A DNA stretch of 64,000 bases, taken from contig CM067374.1 in NCBI GenBank assembly GCA_034401795.1, positions 97,684,860-97,748,859 of the forward strand. Direction: 5' to 3'. The DNA is from Chaetoderma sp. LZ-2023a (taxonomy: Eukaryota; Mollusca; Caudofoveata; Chaetodermatida; Chaetodermatidae). Positions within the stretch are counted from its first letter, which is position 1. Every line of letters starts with the position of its first letter. The position numbers were made by a program, and so were the translations under genes. Under the pieces are notes generated by a model. It ran no database searches, had not been told where the DNA came from, and saw only the letters and a list, made by a program, of their open reading frames with translations. Shown here piece by piece: positions 33,501 to 45,420 of the stretch.

Positions 33501-35800
33501 TAAGAGATGAGAGATTATCAAAGTGTATTGCTGGGACTGAGAGATGAGAGAATGGCGCTGCTCATTGTTGGGACTGAGTGATGAAAGAATGACGGTGTGC
33601 ATTGTGTGGGCTAAGAAATGAGAGAATGATGCTGTGCATTGTGTGGGCTAAGAAATGAGAGAATGATGCTGTGCATTATGGGGACTTGGAGATCAGCAGA
33701 TGAAAGAATGTCGCTGAGTATTGTGGGGACTGAGAGATGAAATAATATCACTGTGCATTATGGGGACTGAGAGATGAGATAATATCACTGTGCATTATGG
33801 GGACTGAGAGATGAGATAATATCACTGTGCATTATGGGGACTGAGAGATGAGATAATATCACTGTGCATTATGGGGACTGAGAGATGAGATAATATCACT
33901 GTGCATTATGGGGACTGAGAGATGAGATAATATCACTGTGCATTATGGGGACTGAGAGATGAGATAATATCACTGTGCATTATGGGGACTGAGAGATGAG
34001 ATAATATCACTGTGCATTATGGGGACTGAGAGATGAGATAATATCACTGTGCATTATGGGGACTGAGAGATGAGATAATATCACTGTGCATTATGGGGAC
34101 TGAGAGATGAAATAATATCACTGTGCATTATGGGGACTGAGAGATGAAATAATATCACTGTGCATTATGGGGACTGAGAGATGAAATAATATCACTGTGC
34201 ATTATGGGGACTGAGAGATGAAATAATATCACTGTGCATTATGGGGACTGAGAGATGAAATAATATCACTGTGCATTATGGGGACTGAGAGATGAGATAA
34301 TATCACTGTGCATTATGGGGACTGAGAGATGAGATAATATCACTGTGCATTATGGGGACTGAGAGATGAGATAATATCACTGTGCATTATGGGGACTGAG
34401 AGATGAGATAATATCACTGTGCATTATGGGGACTGAGAGATGAAATAATATCACTGTGCATTATGGGGACTGAGAGATGAAATAATATCACTGTGCATTA
34501 TGGGGACTGAGAGATGAAATAATATCACTGTGCATTATGGGGACTGAGAGATGAAATAATATCACTGCATTATGGGGACTGAGAGATGAAATAATATCAC
34601 TGCATTATGGGGACTGAGAGATGAGATAATATCATAATATCACTGTGCATTATGGGGACTGAGGGATGAGATAATATCACTGTGCATTATGGGGACTGAG
34701 AGATGAGATAATATCACTGTGCATTATGGGGACTGAGAGATGAGATAATATCACTGTGCATTATGGGGACTGAGAGATGAGATAATATCACTGTGCATTA
34801 TGGGGACTGAGAGATGAGATAATATCACTGTGCATTATGGGGACTGAGAGATGAGATAATATCATTATGGGGACTGAGGGGTGAGAGAATGACACTGCAT
34901 TGTGGGGATGTGGAGATCGGGAGATGAAAGAATGTTGCTGTACGTTGTGGGGACTGGGAGATGAGAGAATGGCATTGCTCATTGTTGGGACTGATTGAGG
35001 AGAGAATGACGCTGTGCATTAATGGGGCTTGGAGATCAGTAGATGAGAGAACGGTATTGTGGGAGGTGAGAGAATGGCACTGTGAATTGAGGGGACTGGA
35101 AGATGAGAGAATGACACTGTGCATTGTGGGGACAGAGAGATGAGAGGATGGCGCTGTGCATTGCAGGCGTTGTGCATTGCAGGGACTGGGAGATGAGAGA
35201 ATGACACTGCATTGCGAGGACTGGGAGGTGAGAGAATGACACTGCGCATTGTGGGGACTGAGAGATGAGAGGATGGCGCTGTGCATTGCAGGGACTGGGA
35301 GATGAGAGAATGACATTGCTCATTGTTGGGACTGATTGAGGAGAGAATGACGCTGTGCATTAATGGGGCTTGGAGATCAGTAGATGAGAGAACGGTATTG
35401 TGGGAGGTGAGAGAATGGCACTGAATTGAGGGGACTGGAAGATGAGAGAATGACACTGTGCATTGTGGGGACAGAGAGATGAGAGGATGGCGCTGTGCAT
35501 TGCAGGGACTGGGAGATGAGAGAATGACACTGTGCACTGCGCGGACTGGGAGGTTAGAGAATGACACTGCGCATTGTGGGGTCTGAGAGATGAGAGAATG
35601 GCACTGTGCATTGTGGAACTGAGAGATGAGGGGATGGCATTGCGCATTGTGGGGACTGGAAGATGAGAGGATGACGCTGCGCATTGCGGGGACTGGGAGA
35701 TGAGAGAATGGCAGTACATTGTGGGGACTGGGAGATGAGAGAATGGCACTGCGCATTGTGGAGACTGAGAGATGAGAGAATGGCGCTATGCATTAAAGTT
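30600..35800. repeat. 5.2-kb minisatellite of about 37-bp units
   Basis: The unit reads, in two parts, GAGATGAGATAATATCACTG and TGCATTATGGGGACTGA (37 bp); I estimate about 140 units. Two inner blocks (about 31190-31820 and 33735-34870) are nearly uniform, with units alternating only between GAGAT and GAAAT. The outer and middle stretches are diverged (GAGAATGGCGCTGTGCATT variants). Minus-strand frames of up to 250 codons in the diverged parts encode cycling ILSSLSPHNAQRHSLISQSP-like peptides. They arise from the repeat and are not supported as genes. Confidence 0.95.
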
Positions 35801-35899
35801 GGTGGGGTGGGGGGTTTGGAGAGGGAGAGAGGGAGCCCCAACAGCTATTTAGTTATTTATCAGGTGAAATCAGTTCTATAAAGTGACCGTCTTCTGTAG

Positions 35900-36535
35900 C
35901 AGTAATTTGAAGGCTCATATGGTGTTCGCCATAGACAGGTTTCATTCTAGTAGATTGATGTCATGGTATCAACTATCACAATATGTCTTAGTGTTAGCTT
36001 GAAAATTCAGTATTAAAAGATACTCTGCCCAAAAAATGTTGATACATAAAGATGGCTCACTATCTGTTTTTCCCAGCAGATGTATAGGTATAGACGAAGT
36101 GTCATGATTTCGTTTCGACAAATTCCTCCCATATTTGCAAGAGTTATCTCCCCTGAAATTTTTTCAATTTACAAACGAGAACTATTTACATTTACAATTT
36201 CTCCGCTATGTCTGTTTTGCGGGTGTATATTGAGTTTCACTTAGTCTGAAGTTGTGAAAATTGAAGAAATTTTAATTACTATATTAGAAACCTGCAAATA
36301 TACAGAATATGTTAACAATAATTTGAAATAATGAAATGTGTTGTATGCGTTGTCATCTCAACCATTTAATCACCAATTACACACCTTCCATGTCTTTCCA
36401 TTGTGAGATAAATGACGCATCCTTATATGAGCTGAGCGTGGGAGACAGGCTAGTTGCATAGTTGTTAGCAAAAATGTATAGAAATTAACTCTTTCACGGA
36501 TAAATTCCCTGTATCTCAATCTCAGAGAAAACAAA
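35900..36535. other. No recognisable gene
   Basis: AT-rich single-copy-looking sequence between the minisatellite and the first hairpin element. Nothing further seen. Confidence 0.5.
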
Positions 36536-36652
36536 CAGGAAAGCTGTTGAATATTTTGAAATTAATATTACTGGAAGCCATTGCTGCCTAAGGAAGCAAT
36601 GTCTTCCAGTCCTATTAATTTCAAAATATTCAACAGAATATGCTATATATGT
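36536..36652. repeat. Hairpin of MITE family 1
   Basis: Imperfect inverted repeat with outer arms GCTGTTGAATATTTTGAAAT and ATTTCAAAATATTCAACAG around an inner CTGGAAG...CTTCCAG stem. The same outer arms recur at about ten places between 36 and 52 kb. Confidence 0.8.
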
Positions 36653-37167
36653 ACATAGTAAAGAATTTACTTTTTCAGGGATTTGTCATTGAAAGGGTTA
36701 AAATAGAGCGTAAGAATATCAATAATAAATTGCAATCCCGTACAAATTTTGCATAGCAGATACACCTATGCATGTTGCAGAATGTATAGCAAATGTCTAA
36801 ATATGTGTAGCAAATTGAGATGCGATACCAGATAAATTATGCCCTGATTGAAGCATATGGGGAAAATATGTTTGTGGAACATGTCATCAATTGTTGATGG
36901 ATCAAAACCAAATTTTGTTCCTTCAGGCAATATCTATTTGAACTATAAAAATTAAGGGCACACACCCTTTAAACAAGGGCTGTGCCTTTGGTTCATTAAG
37001 TTGTCTTTAAGTATTGAAGCCTATGGAGAAAATACATTTGTTTCTTCAATTGTTAATGGATTAAAACCAAATTTAGCAGATATGTTCCTACAGGCAATAT
37101 CTATTTGCACTATGAATATGAAGAGGCCATGATTTGAAACAAGTGCTGTAACTCGTTCTTTAAGGCG

Positions 37168-37545
37168 TTAGCAATGGACCTTTCCATTTTTAGCTATGCC
37201 CCGCCCATCACTAGCTAAGCTCCACCCACACCTCGCCGTGTTTGGATCGATCGATCCCCGAATGCCCTAGCTATCAATTTCATGAAAACTATACAGGGAA
37301 GCTGTTGAATATTTTGTAACTAGACTGGGTGCTGTTGCTGCCATAGGCAGTAACAGCGCCCAGTCAAATTAGTTTCTAAACATTCAACAGAATATTTATT
37401 AAATAGTAAAAGCAAACAATTTGTACAACAGCCCATAGACCATCATCAAATATGCGTTCGTGACATACTTATCGATGTCATTGTACACATCACGCAGTTC
37501 ATTATGACGTCATATGATGGGTGGGTACTCTGGAAAGGTTAATTG
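37168..37545. mobile_element. MITE family 1, near full-length copy
   Basis: Starts AATGGACCTTTCCATTTTTA and ends near TGGAAAGGTTAA (37531-37542), an inverted terminal match. It contains CCCCGCCCATC, a GATCGATC block and the central TGTTGAATATTTTG hairpin with an inner stem of CTGGGTGCTGTTGCTGCC type. It is colinear with 42563-42907. Noncoding; the parent transposase is unknown. Confidence 0.75.
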
Positions 37546-38289
37546 TGAACTCCAGTAGAGCTACGTGATTCGTCTTAGCAAAAGTATATTGTACATAATC
37601 CAAATAATGTACATGCTTTCTAGCAGATATTACAAAATAATATATACAACTTTACCCACCCCTTTGAGGCATGGAAAGACGCAGCATGAGACAGAAATCA
37701 GTAAATCAGTCACTATGGTCGAACATCCAATGCACCTAGTCATTTCTGAAAACTGTGCCTAGACACCATCCCCAGTAACACATCACTGTGAACAGATGTC
37801 ATTGATACTAATGATAGTATTATGCTGACAACCCAATTTATGTTTTACACATACAGTGTGGATACATTTATTGTACAAAATGAGACTGAGTCTAACGTTT
37901 GTGGGTGAATGTGTACATGTGCGTGAACATATGCATTCGGTATGCATTATAGGCACAATAAATCTATAAATGTATCATTTTAATTACGCTCGAACTTCAC
38001 AGCATTCAATCAAGATCCAGCCTGATAAACGCGCAAGACCACTTCGCCACACACTTGTACTTTTACGAAAACCGGTTATTCCATGAGATTGGGACGGAAA
38101 TAATGGCAATAATTTCAGTTTAACATTCTCCCTACCAGGCCTTCCATCCGCAGATTATCCGTTCCCATTTAGCAAAACAGGACCATTTTAAATAGTAAAT
38201 TCATTCAAAATAATTACAAAATAACAATGAGTTTGCCCCGTTTGTCAAATTCTAACGAAAGGGTTATTTACATCCGTTTTGTTATTCAT

Positions 38290-39445
38290 GTATCTTCCTC
38301 GGTAGGAGCACCATCAAAATCAGTCATCCGTCATTTGTTTGTCCATCGTCCATCTGTCAAATAGCTTCTCCTTAATGGTTTGACCAATTTCAATCATATT
38401 TGGTTGGACGGATCCTATTCTTGTATGCTCCAGATTTCTATTCAGAGTTTTGATTGGTCAATTTTTTCGGGTTAAAATCTTAGATTTAGACCTGAAATCA
38501 TCACAATGCTACTCCTTAATTGTTTGACATATTTCAACCAAATTTGCTTCTGCAGATTCTATGGTGGTAAGCTCTAGAACACATTCAGAATTTTGATTGA
38601 TCAATTTTTGGGGTTGAAAAGCTTAGATTTTATGAAAGATGAACCGGAAATTGTCAAACGCTACGTCTCCTTAGTTACTTGACATATTTCAACAAAATTT
38701 GGTTAGAGGGACCCGATTGTGGTAGACTCCAGAACTTCTTTTCGGCCTTGATTTCAAGCCTTTGCTTTGTGAATTTTCGACCAAATTTGGCTGCAAGGAT
38801 TCTATGCTGGTAGACTCCAGAACCTATATTCAGAATTTTCGGGTGAAAATCTGAGATTTTATGAAATATTTACTAGAAATTGTCAAAATGCTTCTGCTTA
38901 GCGCTTTGACAGATTTCAATGAAGTTTGGTTAGAAGGACCCTCTCACGATAGAATCCAGAACGTCTATTTCGAATTTTCCTTGGTCAATTTTTTGAAGGA
39001 AAAGCTTAGATTTTATGAAAAATTTACTAGAAATTGTCAAAACGCATCTCCTTAATCTATTGGCAGATTTTGATGCTACTGTGATAGACTCTAGAGCTTC
39101 TATTCAGAATTTAATTGGCCTATTTTTTGGCGACCATATTAGATTTTCCGAAAAATTTCTGCAATCATTTAAAGCACTAAGTACTGTAATTAATGCAGCA
39201 ACTTGAGTGGAACAATCTTATGATAGTAGGCTTTAATATATCAAATGAGAATTTTGATTCTTAATTTGTTTTGTTTTGCATCTTGGGCATATTTTAGCCA
39301 AATCTGCCTGGAAGGATCCTATGATGGTAGCCTATAGGATTTTTATTCAGAATATTGATTGGTCGATTTTTTTTGGTAGCCATCTTGGATTTTCTGAAAA
39401 TTATCCAATGCAAATCGTTCAAATGCTAATGGTCCAGGTGAGCGT
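38290..39445 (+). repeat. Tandem array of about 150-bp degenerate units ending in GGTCCAGGTGAGCG
   Basis: Each unit has CTCCTTAA, TTTGACxxATTTCAACCAAATT, GGATCCTATG, AGAACTTCTATTCAGAATTT and GATTGGTCAATTTTTT, often followed by CATCTTGGATTTTC. I count seven to eight degenerate units. The array starts near GTCCATCGTCCATCTGTC and stops at GGTCCAGGTGAGCG (39427-39440). Similar arrays with similar ends occur at 40900-42040 and 47100-48600, so this is a dispersed family, not a local satellite. Confidence 0.75.
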
Positions 39446-39649
39446 CCTCTTGTACGCTGAATGTATGTTGCATATGAAAAGTAGGTCAAGACCTACTTTT
39501 CATGTTTCACTGAATACGCTTTTGACCTACTTTTCATGGTCGACTGAGCATTACAGATAATTTTTGTCCTGGCCATAGTTTCAGGTGTCACTACAGAGTA
39601 TGCCTTTGGGGAGCATACATCAGTTTACTGATATGCCTTGTTTAGATCA

Positions 39650-40260
39650 TGAACTGTTCTTCCGTTGTTCTTGAAAATTGGCAAGAACAGGTTAAGAACA
39701 TTTTAAGAATTTTAAGGTTCTTGAACCTTTCTTCAGTTGTTCCTGAAAGATTGAGTTTACGAACATTTTAAGAAATTTTAAATTTCTGAACTGTTCTTCA
39801 ATTGTTCCCGAAAATTTTCAAGAACATTTTAGAACTTTAAAATTCCTGATCTGTTCTTTTGTTGTTCCTAAAGATTTTCAAGAACGGCTTAGGATCATTT
39901 TAGGAGCTTTAAAGTTTTATAACGGTTCTTAAGTCAAAATTTTAAATTAAAAGATGAACTGGTGTTCATTTTTAAACAAATTTGGTGGAAAATGGGGCTG
40001 TCGTAGACAGCAACATCATCCACCAAAATTGTTTTAAAATGTACATCACTTTTTTTGATACTGGCACCGTAAAAAGATAGAATATTGACATCAGAGTGGC
40101 AACGGTTAAGCTCTTGAATTGTTTCAAAAACAGTTTACGAAAAATGTCCTTGAATAGTTCTAAAATGGGTCCAGAACATTTCCAAAATCGTTTAAGAACG
40201 CTCTAAATTCTAGAAATGTTCATGAATAATTCTTGAAAATGTTCTAGAACTGTTCTTAAT
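39650..40260. repeat. Tandem repeat of about 75-bp units rich in GAAnnTTC
   Basis: Units of the form GAACTGTTCTTCxGTTGTTC, then CTGAAAATTTTCAAGAAC and ATTTTAAGAA, repeat about five times and resume near 40120-40260. They are interrupted by a family 3 hairpin element at 39925-40110. Many inverted GAA/TTC pairs are present. Confidence 0.75.
39925..40110. mobile_element. MITE family 3 (TTAA-flanked hairpin), inserted in a tandem repeat
   Basis: Carries the family core: GAACTGGTGTTCATTTTT and its complement-like ACATCACTTTTT, CAAATTTGGTGGA paired with TCCACCAAAATTG, and GCTGTCGTAGACAGC. It ends GACATCAGAGTGG...GGTTAA. The left terminus is degraded. Confidence 0.65.
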
Positions 40261-40899
40261 ACAAGAGAATTTTGCATGGGGTGGTCAATAGTGTCGCGGA
40301 TGTCTGCCCCAGATACTTTTCCCGTTGGTTAATAGTGTCAAGGACACCAATATTTTTAGATTACCAGCTTACAATGATAACGACCATCGGGCTATGTCAA
40401 TAGTTATGCTTGCCCAATTGACCAATGGTGTATTAACTATTGTACACATGTTTACAGTTCCTCATCAGCCAGGTGAGCACTATTTATTAGAAACATCTTT
40501 AAAACCTCACCAAAAATGCTTGGGGATAATGATTCGAAACTCATGAATCAGCATGTAGGGCAACAGCTGAACCTATTTTAACCAAGGGAACTTGATTGGC
40601 CAACTGCTTCAGCGGCCATCTTCAATGATGTAATTTTCACTAAACACGACTTCTACCAAACTAGTGAATTTCTTTGGCATCCATCTTGGATTTTCTGAAA
40701 AGGTTACATAAAAACATATGAAAGCTTTATATGTACATGTATATACAGAAATGTCACTGGCAAGTGTTCCAAGTGAATGATACAGGCGCCTTGCTTAAAG
40801 TGTGTTGTATCCGATGATCTGAGACAAAACTTTTCATCAAGTACTCTTATTTTAATTGATTGTGTTACATAAGTTACAGGCCCATTGGTCCTAGTTTCC

Positions 40900-42040
40900 T
40901 TCATTCATTCTTCGTCGAGCGGCAACTTTTCCTCACATTGTTAGCTCTTATGCCATGGTGTCCATCCATCCGTCAAATCGCATCTCCTAATTTATGCTTT
41001 GACCGATTTCAGCCAAATTTGAATGGAAGGATCCTATGCTAGTAGGCTCGAGAACTTCTATTCAGAATTTTGATTGGTCATCTTGGATTTTCCGGAAATC
41101 ATTTGAAACGCTACTCCTGTATAAATGGCCCGAGTCCACCGAAACTTGGGTGTACTAATTCCATACAGGTAGGCTTCAACATTTGTAAAGAGAATTTTGA
41201 TTGGTCAATATTTCTGGTGGCCATCTTGGATTTTCCTAAAATTTCTGGAAGTCAGTTAAAAGCAAACTTGGTTGAGAAGATGCTAGAGTAGTATTCTTCA
41301 AAACTTGTATACAGAATTTTCGGTCTTTTTTATCTGGCCACCTTGAAATTGGCAGGAAATTGTTTAATACACTACTCCTCATTAACTGCTTGGGTAATTT
41401 CAACCAGAATTGGCTGCAAGGATACTATGGTGGTAGGTTTCAGAACATGTTTACAGGCGCCCATCTTGTTTTTTCTGAAAATCTTGGGAAATCAGTTAAA
41501 CGGCTTCATTAACCACATGGCTGATTTGAGGCAAATTCAGTTGCAAGAGCCATAAGCTGGTACTCTTAAGAATTGGTATCCAAAATTTGACTGCTTCATT
41601 CTTTTTTCGTAGCCATCTTGGATTTTTCCGAAAAATGGCAGGAAGTCGTTTACAATACTACTCTTCATTAACCGCTTGTTCCAATGACTGTCTTGTTTTC
41701 GAAACTGACATCTCAGGAATTGCTCTACAGAGCAGGCTGAAATGCATTAGATTTAATTTCATCGATACCAATGGGTGATTAAAGTTTGTTTAAGAGGATT
41801 TGTTCGTTGATAAAACATGGTTGTCATGGACCAATCAAAACCTAAGGTTCAATTTGATTTTGTGGTCTGCATCCATCATTAATTTCCCACTAAATATCAT
41901 TTCTACTATATTCCAATTTTGGTTTTTATTCCTTGTTACTGCTGAATTTAAAGTATTATGTTTGTTCAAATGCTTTAGATCAAATGCTAATGGTCCAGGT
42001 GAGCATTAAGGCCCATGGGACTTTTCAAAATGGTATTTTG
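40900..42040 (+). repeat. Second copy of the ~150-bp tandem family
   Basis: Opens with GTGTCCATCCATCCGTCAAAT (about 40960), with degenerate units to about 41660 (CATCTTGGATTTTCC boxes), and ends with GGTCCAGGTGAGC then GGCCCATGGG (41993-42018). Same order as 38290-39445. Confidence 0.65.
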
Positions 42041-42329
42041 CACCTGCCACCCGGGATGGAAATTGTTTTTGATAAAAGGTTTGGTTAATTGCTAAGACTT
42101 CCATCTGCTCGAGCTAATGGAAATTACGCAATTACTTATACACAATTGCTTTTATTATAATGAACATCTTTTCTAAATAATCATAGCTCAAGGATATGAT
42201 GTCATACTAAACTATGGCACGTGTAGGCTGATGTCATAATCAATTATGTCATGAATGATGTGATTTTGTCCGTCATAGTCGCTTAATAGTCCGTCAAGTT
42301 GTACAAATTGTATATATTTACTATTTAAT

Positions 42330-42562
42330 AAACATGCTGTTGTATATTTTGAAACTAATTTAAGTGGGGGCTGTTGCACCCACTCAAATTCGTTTCAATA
42401 TATGCAACAGCTTACCCATATATTTTTCTGTTAATTGAGATTCAGGGAGTGCAGGAATAGATCGATCCCAACACGGGCCAGAGACAGTTAAAACTGTATT
42501 CATCCATTGGATTTTGCTGGGGAAAAAGACTGGATCTTGTCCATAGAATACATGTATACTAA
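42330..42562. mobile_element. MITE family 1 copy, reverse orientation
   Basis: Reverse-complement counterpart of the left part of 42563-42907. The hairpin at 42335-42415 has arms of CTGTTGTATATTTTGAAACT type, followed by GATCGATC. It abuts the forward copy head to head near 42562. Confidence 0.6.
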
Positions 42563-42907
42563 TAATGGACCTTTCCATTTTTAGCCATACCCCGCCCATC
42601 TCTAGCTAAGCTCCGCCCACACCTCGATCGTGTTGGGATCGATCAATTTCTGAACTCCCTGACTATCAATTTTCAGAAAACTACAGGTAAGCTCTTGAAT
42701 ATTTTGAGCCTACAACAGCGCCCAGTCAAATTACTTTCGAAATATTCAACAGCATGTTTATTAAATAATAGAGACATGCAGTTTGTACAACGTGTCGGAC
42801 TATTAAGAGTTAAAGACGGGCAGTATAGAATCATTTATGACGTAGTGATTATGACATCGTCCTACGCGCCACATTATAACATCATTACTCTGGAAAGGTC
42901 CATTGAT
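42563..42907. mobile_element. MITE family 1, full-length copy
   Basis: Termini AATGGACCTTTCCA and TGGAAAGGTCCATT are 14-bp inverted repeats. The body matches 37168-37545 in order (CCCCGCCCATC, GATCGATC, CAACAGCGCCCAGTCAAATT, ATATTCAACAG). About 345 bp, noncoding. Confidence 0.75.
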
Positions 42908-43004
42908 TTGATGTTCATAGGCACTATAAGCTATAGAGAGATCCCTTTCTAACTTATACCCTACTCAGTTCCACCCACTGTACATGCTTTTGAATGGATT
43001 TTAA

Positions 43005-43209
43005 TACTTTGACCTTCAAATTTCTCTGCAGTGGTCTTGAGAAATGTCCATTTGCAGACCAAGAGAGGACTATTTCTGAAAATTTTCCGTTATTGAGCCA
43101 GTCATTCCAGTGGTCAATTTTCAAAATTAGTCTTCTTGTTCTGCAAATGGACATTTCTCAAGACTACTGCAGAGGCCGTTTTTAGCTGATAAGGGGGTTA
43201 AAGGGTTAA
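43005..43209. mobile_element. MITE family 2 (long hairpin ending GGGTTAA)
   Basis: Arms GAAATGTCCATTTGCAGACC and its near complement (TGCAAATGGACATTTCTC) enclose GAAAATTTTCC...GGTCAATTTTCAAAA and GAGCCAGTCATTCCAG. The right end reads GGGGGTTAAAGGGTTAA. The left end is degraded. Confidence 0.7.
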
Positions 43210-43261
43210 TACGTTGAATGGAGAATTCCCAGAGTCCCAATTTCAAGGTATATCTGGTTAC

Positions 43262-43345
43262 ATGTATATTTTGAATATGTTGAAGCTATGGTAGCAACAG
43301 CTCCCAGTCAAATAAGTTTCAAAATATTCAACAGAATATTTATTA
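43262..43345. repeat. MITE family 1 hairpin, degraded
   Basis: TTTTGAATATGTTGAAGC, then GTAGCAACAGCTCCCAGTCA and TTTCAAAATATTCAACAG. The outer arms are those of the family; the left inner stem is shortened. Confidence 0.6.
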
Positions 43346-43917
43346 AATTGTAAATTCGCCAAATAGATACAAGTCAGGGGCCCTTTTCACCAAGGTTTGT
43401 ACGTGTATGTTACGCCATGTCATAAAGTAGACAACTGACCAATCAGAATGTCACATTTGTCATTTACGCCGTGCACTCGGAGACTGTCAGACCTTTGCCC
43501 TTTTCATGGCGGACCTACATCATTTGATTGTAATGTCACCCAACTTGTGAAGTACTTTGATTATGACATCAGATATACTTGAGTGGCAGATTGGACAACT
43601 ACATTTTCTTGCTATTGATGGATCATGCACACACATATTATAAGATCGTTATCATAATGATCAGAGGGACCTATGAGTTACAGATGTCGTCAATCTATTT
43701 TCTGTGAGCTGCGGTTTGGGCTCACTTAATATTGATCCCATGGTGGTGTTGTGCCTATGTATTGATGATAATGTCACTGCTGATTGCATCATTGTCATAG
43801 GTCATTGGTCAGGCTGAAAACTATTTTTGTAATTCGTACGCTCTCTGTTTCTGCAATATCTGTCATGTTTGTATAGATTTGCATGATTGTTCTGCTATAT
43901 TGATTGAATTTGATTAG

Positions 43918-44059
43918 GATTGGAGGGTGATCCTGGCATCGGTGTGAGCTTCAGTCTTCCCAGTGCATTTCAATACTTACCCACCACAGATATGGCTAAA
44001 GATCTGGATGCATTCCCACAATTTGGTATGAAAGAGGATCTACAGACAGCGGACTTAAG
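43918..44059 (+). CDS. Candidate internal exon of an unidentified host gene
   Basis: A 142-bp stretch bounded by a possible acceptor (TTTGATTAG|GAT) and donor (TTAAG|GTTTG). Its open phase reads LEGDPGIGVSFSLPSAFQYL then PTTDMAKDLDAFPQFGMKED and LQTADLR, ordinary soluble-protein composition and unlike the AT-rich repeat translations around it. The frame continues past 44060, but the later part (FFVQKMYTIQF...) looks noncoding. I do not recognise the protein. No other exon in the window can be tied to it, so it may be an isolated exon of a long gene, a processed fragment, or chance. The donor is weak (GTTTGA). Confidence 0.35.
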
Positions 44060-44573
44060 GTTTGAAAATCAATCTCACTTTTTTGTACAAAAGATGTATA
44101 CAATTCAGTTCCTAAGGTCCCATTCACCATTCTGTGTACAGGCTGAGTCTGGGGTTTGTCCGGGTCATCATTATATATCTATGATGAGATATGTTTCTCT
44201 GCTTCAACTTACTTTCGCCCAGTATATACTGCTTAGCCTTTCCTTTCCTAAAAGACAGCACCATCTTTCAGAAACCGAACTTCTTATTTCAAGATGAACT
44301 TTTTTCCATGGCCCAACAGCACTAGATGCTCTGAGGGCATCTCCTGCATTTCTGGAGGTAAATGTGGCCCTTCAGATTTTAGTTGCCTAATAATGAGAAT
44401 TTTCTAAACCTGTTTATCATTACAGTGTTGCATATAAATGTTTTCCTGTCAGATTTATATATAGGCTGTAACACATTTGTTAAATTTGGTTAACACGTGT
44501 TAGTATATGCGTTCTTGATGATGTTTAAGCCTAAAATTTAATTTTTTTAATGTAAATTTTCTTTTTGAACGTG

Positions 44574-44722
44574 TCCATTTGCAGACCAACGGATGACAAT
44601 TTTTGAAAATTTACCACTGGTTTGGTTAGTGAGTGAGTCATTCCAGTGGTAAATTTTCAAAAATAGTTCTCTTGGTTTGCAAATGGACATTTATGTTTTT
44701 GCCGATATGAGTTAAAGAGTTA
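44574..44722. mobile_element. MITE family 2 hairpin
   Basis: GTGTCCATTTGCAGACCAA and its partner TTGGTTTGCAAATGGACAT enclose TTTTTGAAAATTTACCACTG and CAGTGGTAAATTTTCAAAAA; ends GAGTTAAAGAGTTAA. It shares its final TTAA with the next copy. Confidence 0.75.
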
Positions 44723-44880
44723 ACCCTTTAATGGTCAAGCTGATTTGAACATGCCTCTGCAATGGTCTTGAAGAAAAATCCCATTTGCAGCCCGATGCTA
44801 TTTTTGAAAATTCACTAGAGTGAGTCAGTGATAAGCTGTCAAAAGTCTTGTCCTGCAAATTAAAGTTCATCTATTCTTAA
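44719..44880. mobile_element. MITE family 2, second copy in tandem
   Basis: Starts TTAACCCTTTAATGGTCAA, the best-kept left terminus of this family (TTAA target plus CCC-starting inverted repeat). The right arm is lost in the inverted duplication beginning about 44860. Confidence 0.65.
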
Positions 44881-45420
44881 AAGATACATATGCTGGCTAA
44901 ATTTAGGACTATTTGTTACTTTATGGACACTTTAACTAACTTGGAGTGTTGCCGCCATTTTAGATAGATATTTGCAGGCGCCATTATTTCAGACTGTTTT
45001 GTCTTCGCTTGTGAGCTATTGTTCGTATAAAACCATTCTCGTAACGCTAATGCTGGTCATTCTTTTGCTGGCTTTCAAGGTGAGTGCGTATGAAGCATAG
45101 CATAGTACAATACTAGTTCTATATTTCCTATGGGGCAAATAAAAACAAATATATCTATAACAAGTTGCTGAATGCTGTTGCTGCCTATAGTAGCAACAGC
45201 TTTCCATCAAATTGTTGTCAAAATAATCAGCTGATAATACAATTGTGACTAGGCAATGTTTTGATAACAATTTGGCTGAAAATCGTTGATGAAACAACTT
45301 TCAATCAAATTGTTCTCAAAATAATCAGCAGGGTAGTCAATGTTGCAAGACCTGCTGAAGATATTTTGTGCAACTTTATTGACAATAATTTCTTACTCAT
45401 TCAGCAACAGCATTGCAGGG
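44860..45420 (+). repeat. Left arm of a large inverted repeat (partner 48760-49300)
   Basis: Roughly 550 bp that recur as the reverse complement about 3.3 kb away. Shared blocks include CTATTCTTAAAAGATA, the CCGCCATTTTAGAT stretch and CGTATAAAACCATTCTCGTA. Also shared are GTCATTCTTTTGCTGGCTTTC and the CAACGATTTTCAGCC region. The left arm has a good splice donor, GCTTTCAAG|GTGAGT, at 45080. Confidence 0.8.

Noticed and set aside
31190..34870. Regularly spaced repeats resembling a CRISPR array
   Set aside because: The units are tandem 37-bp repeats without unique spacers, in clearly eukaryotic DNA; this is a minisatellite.
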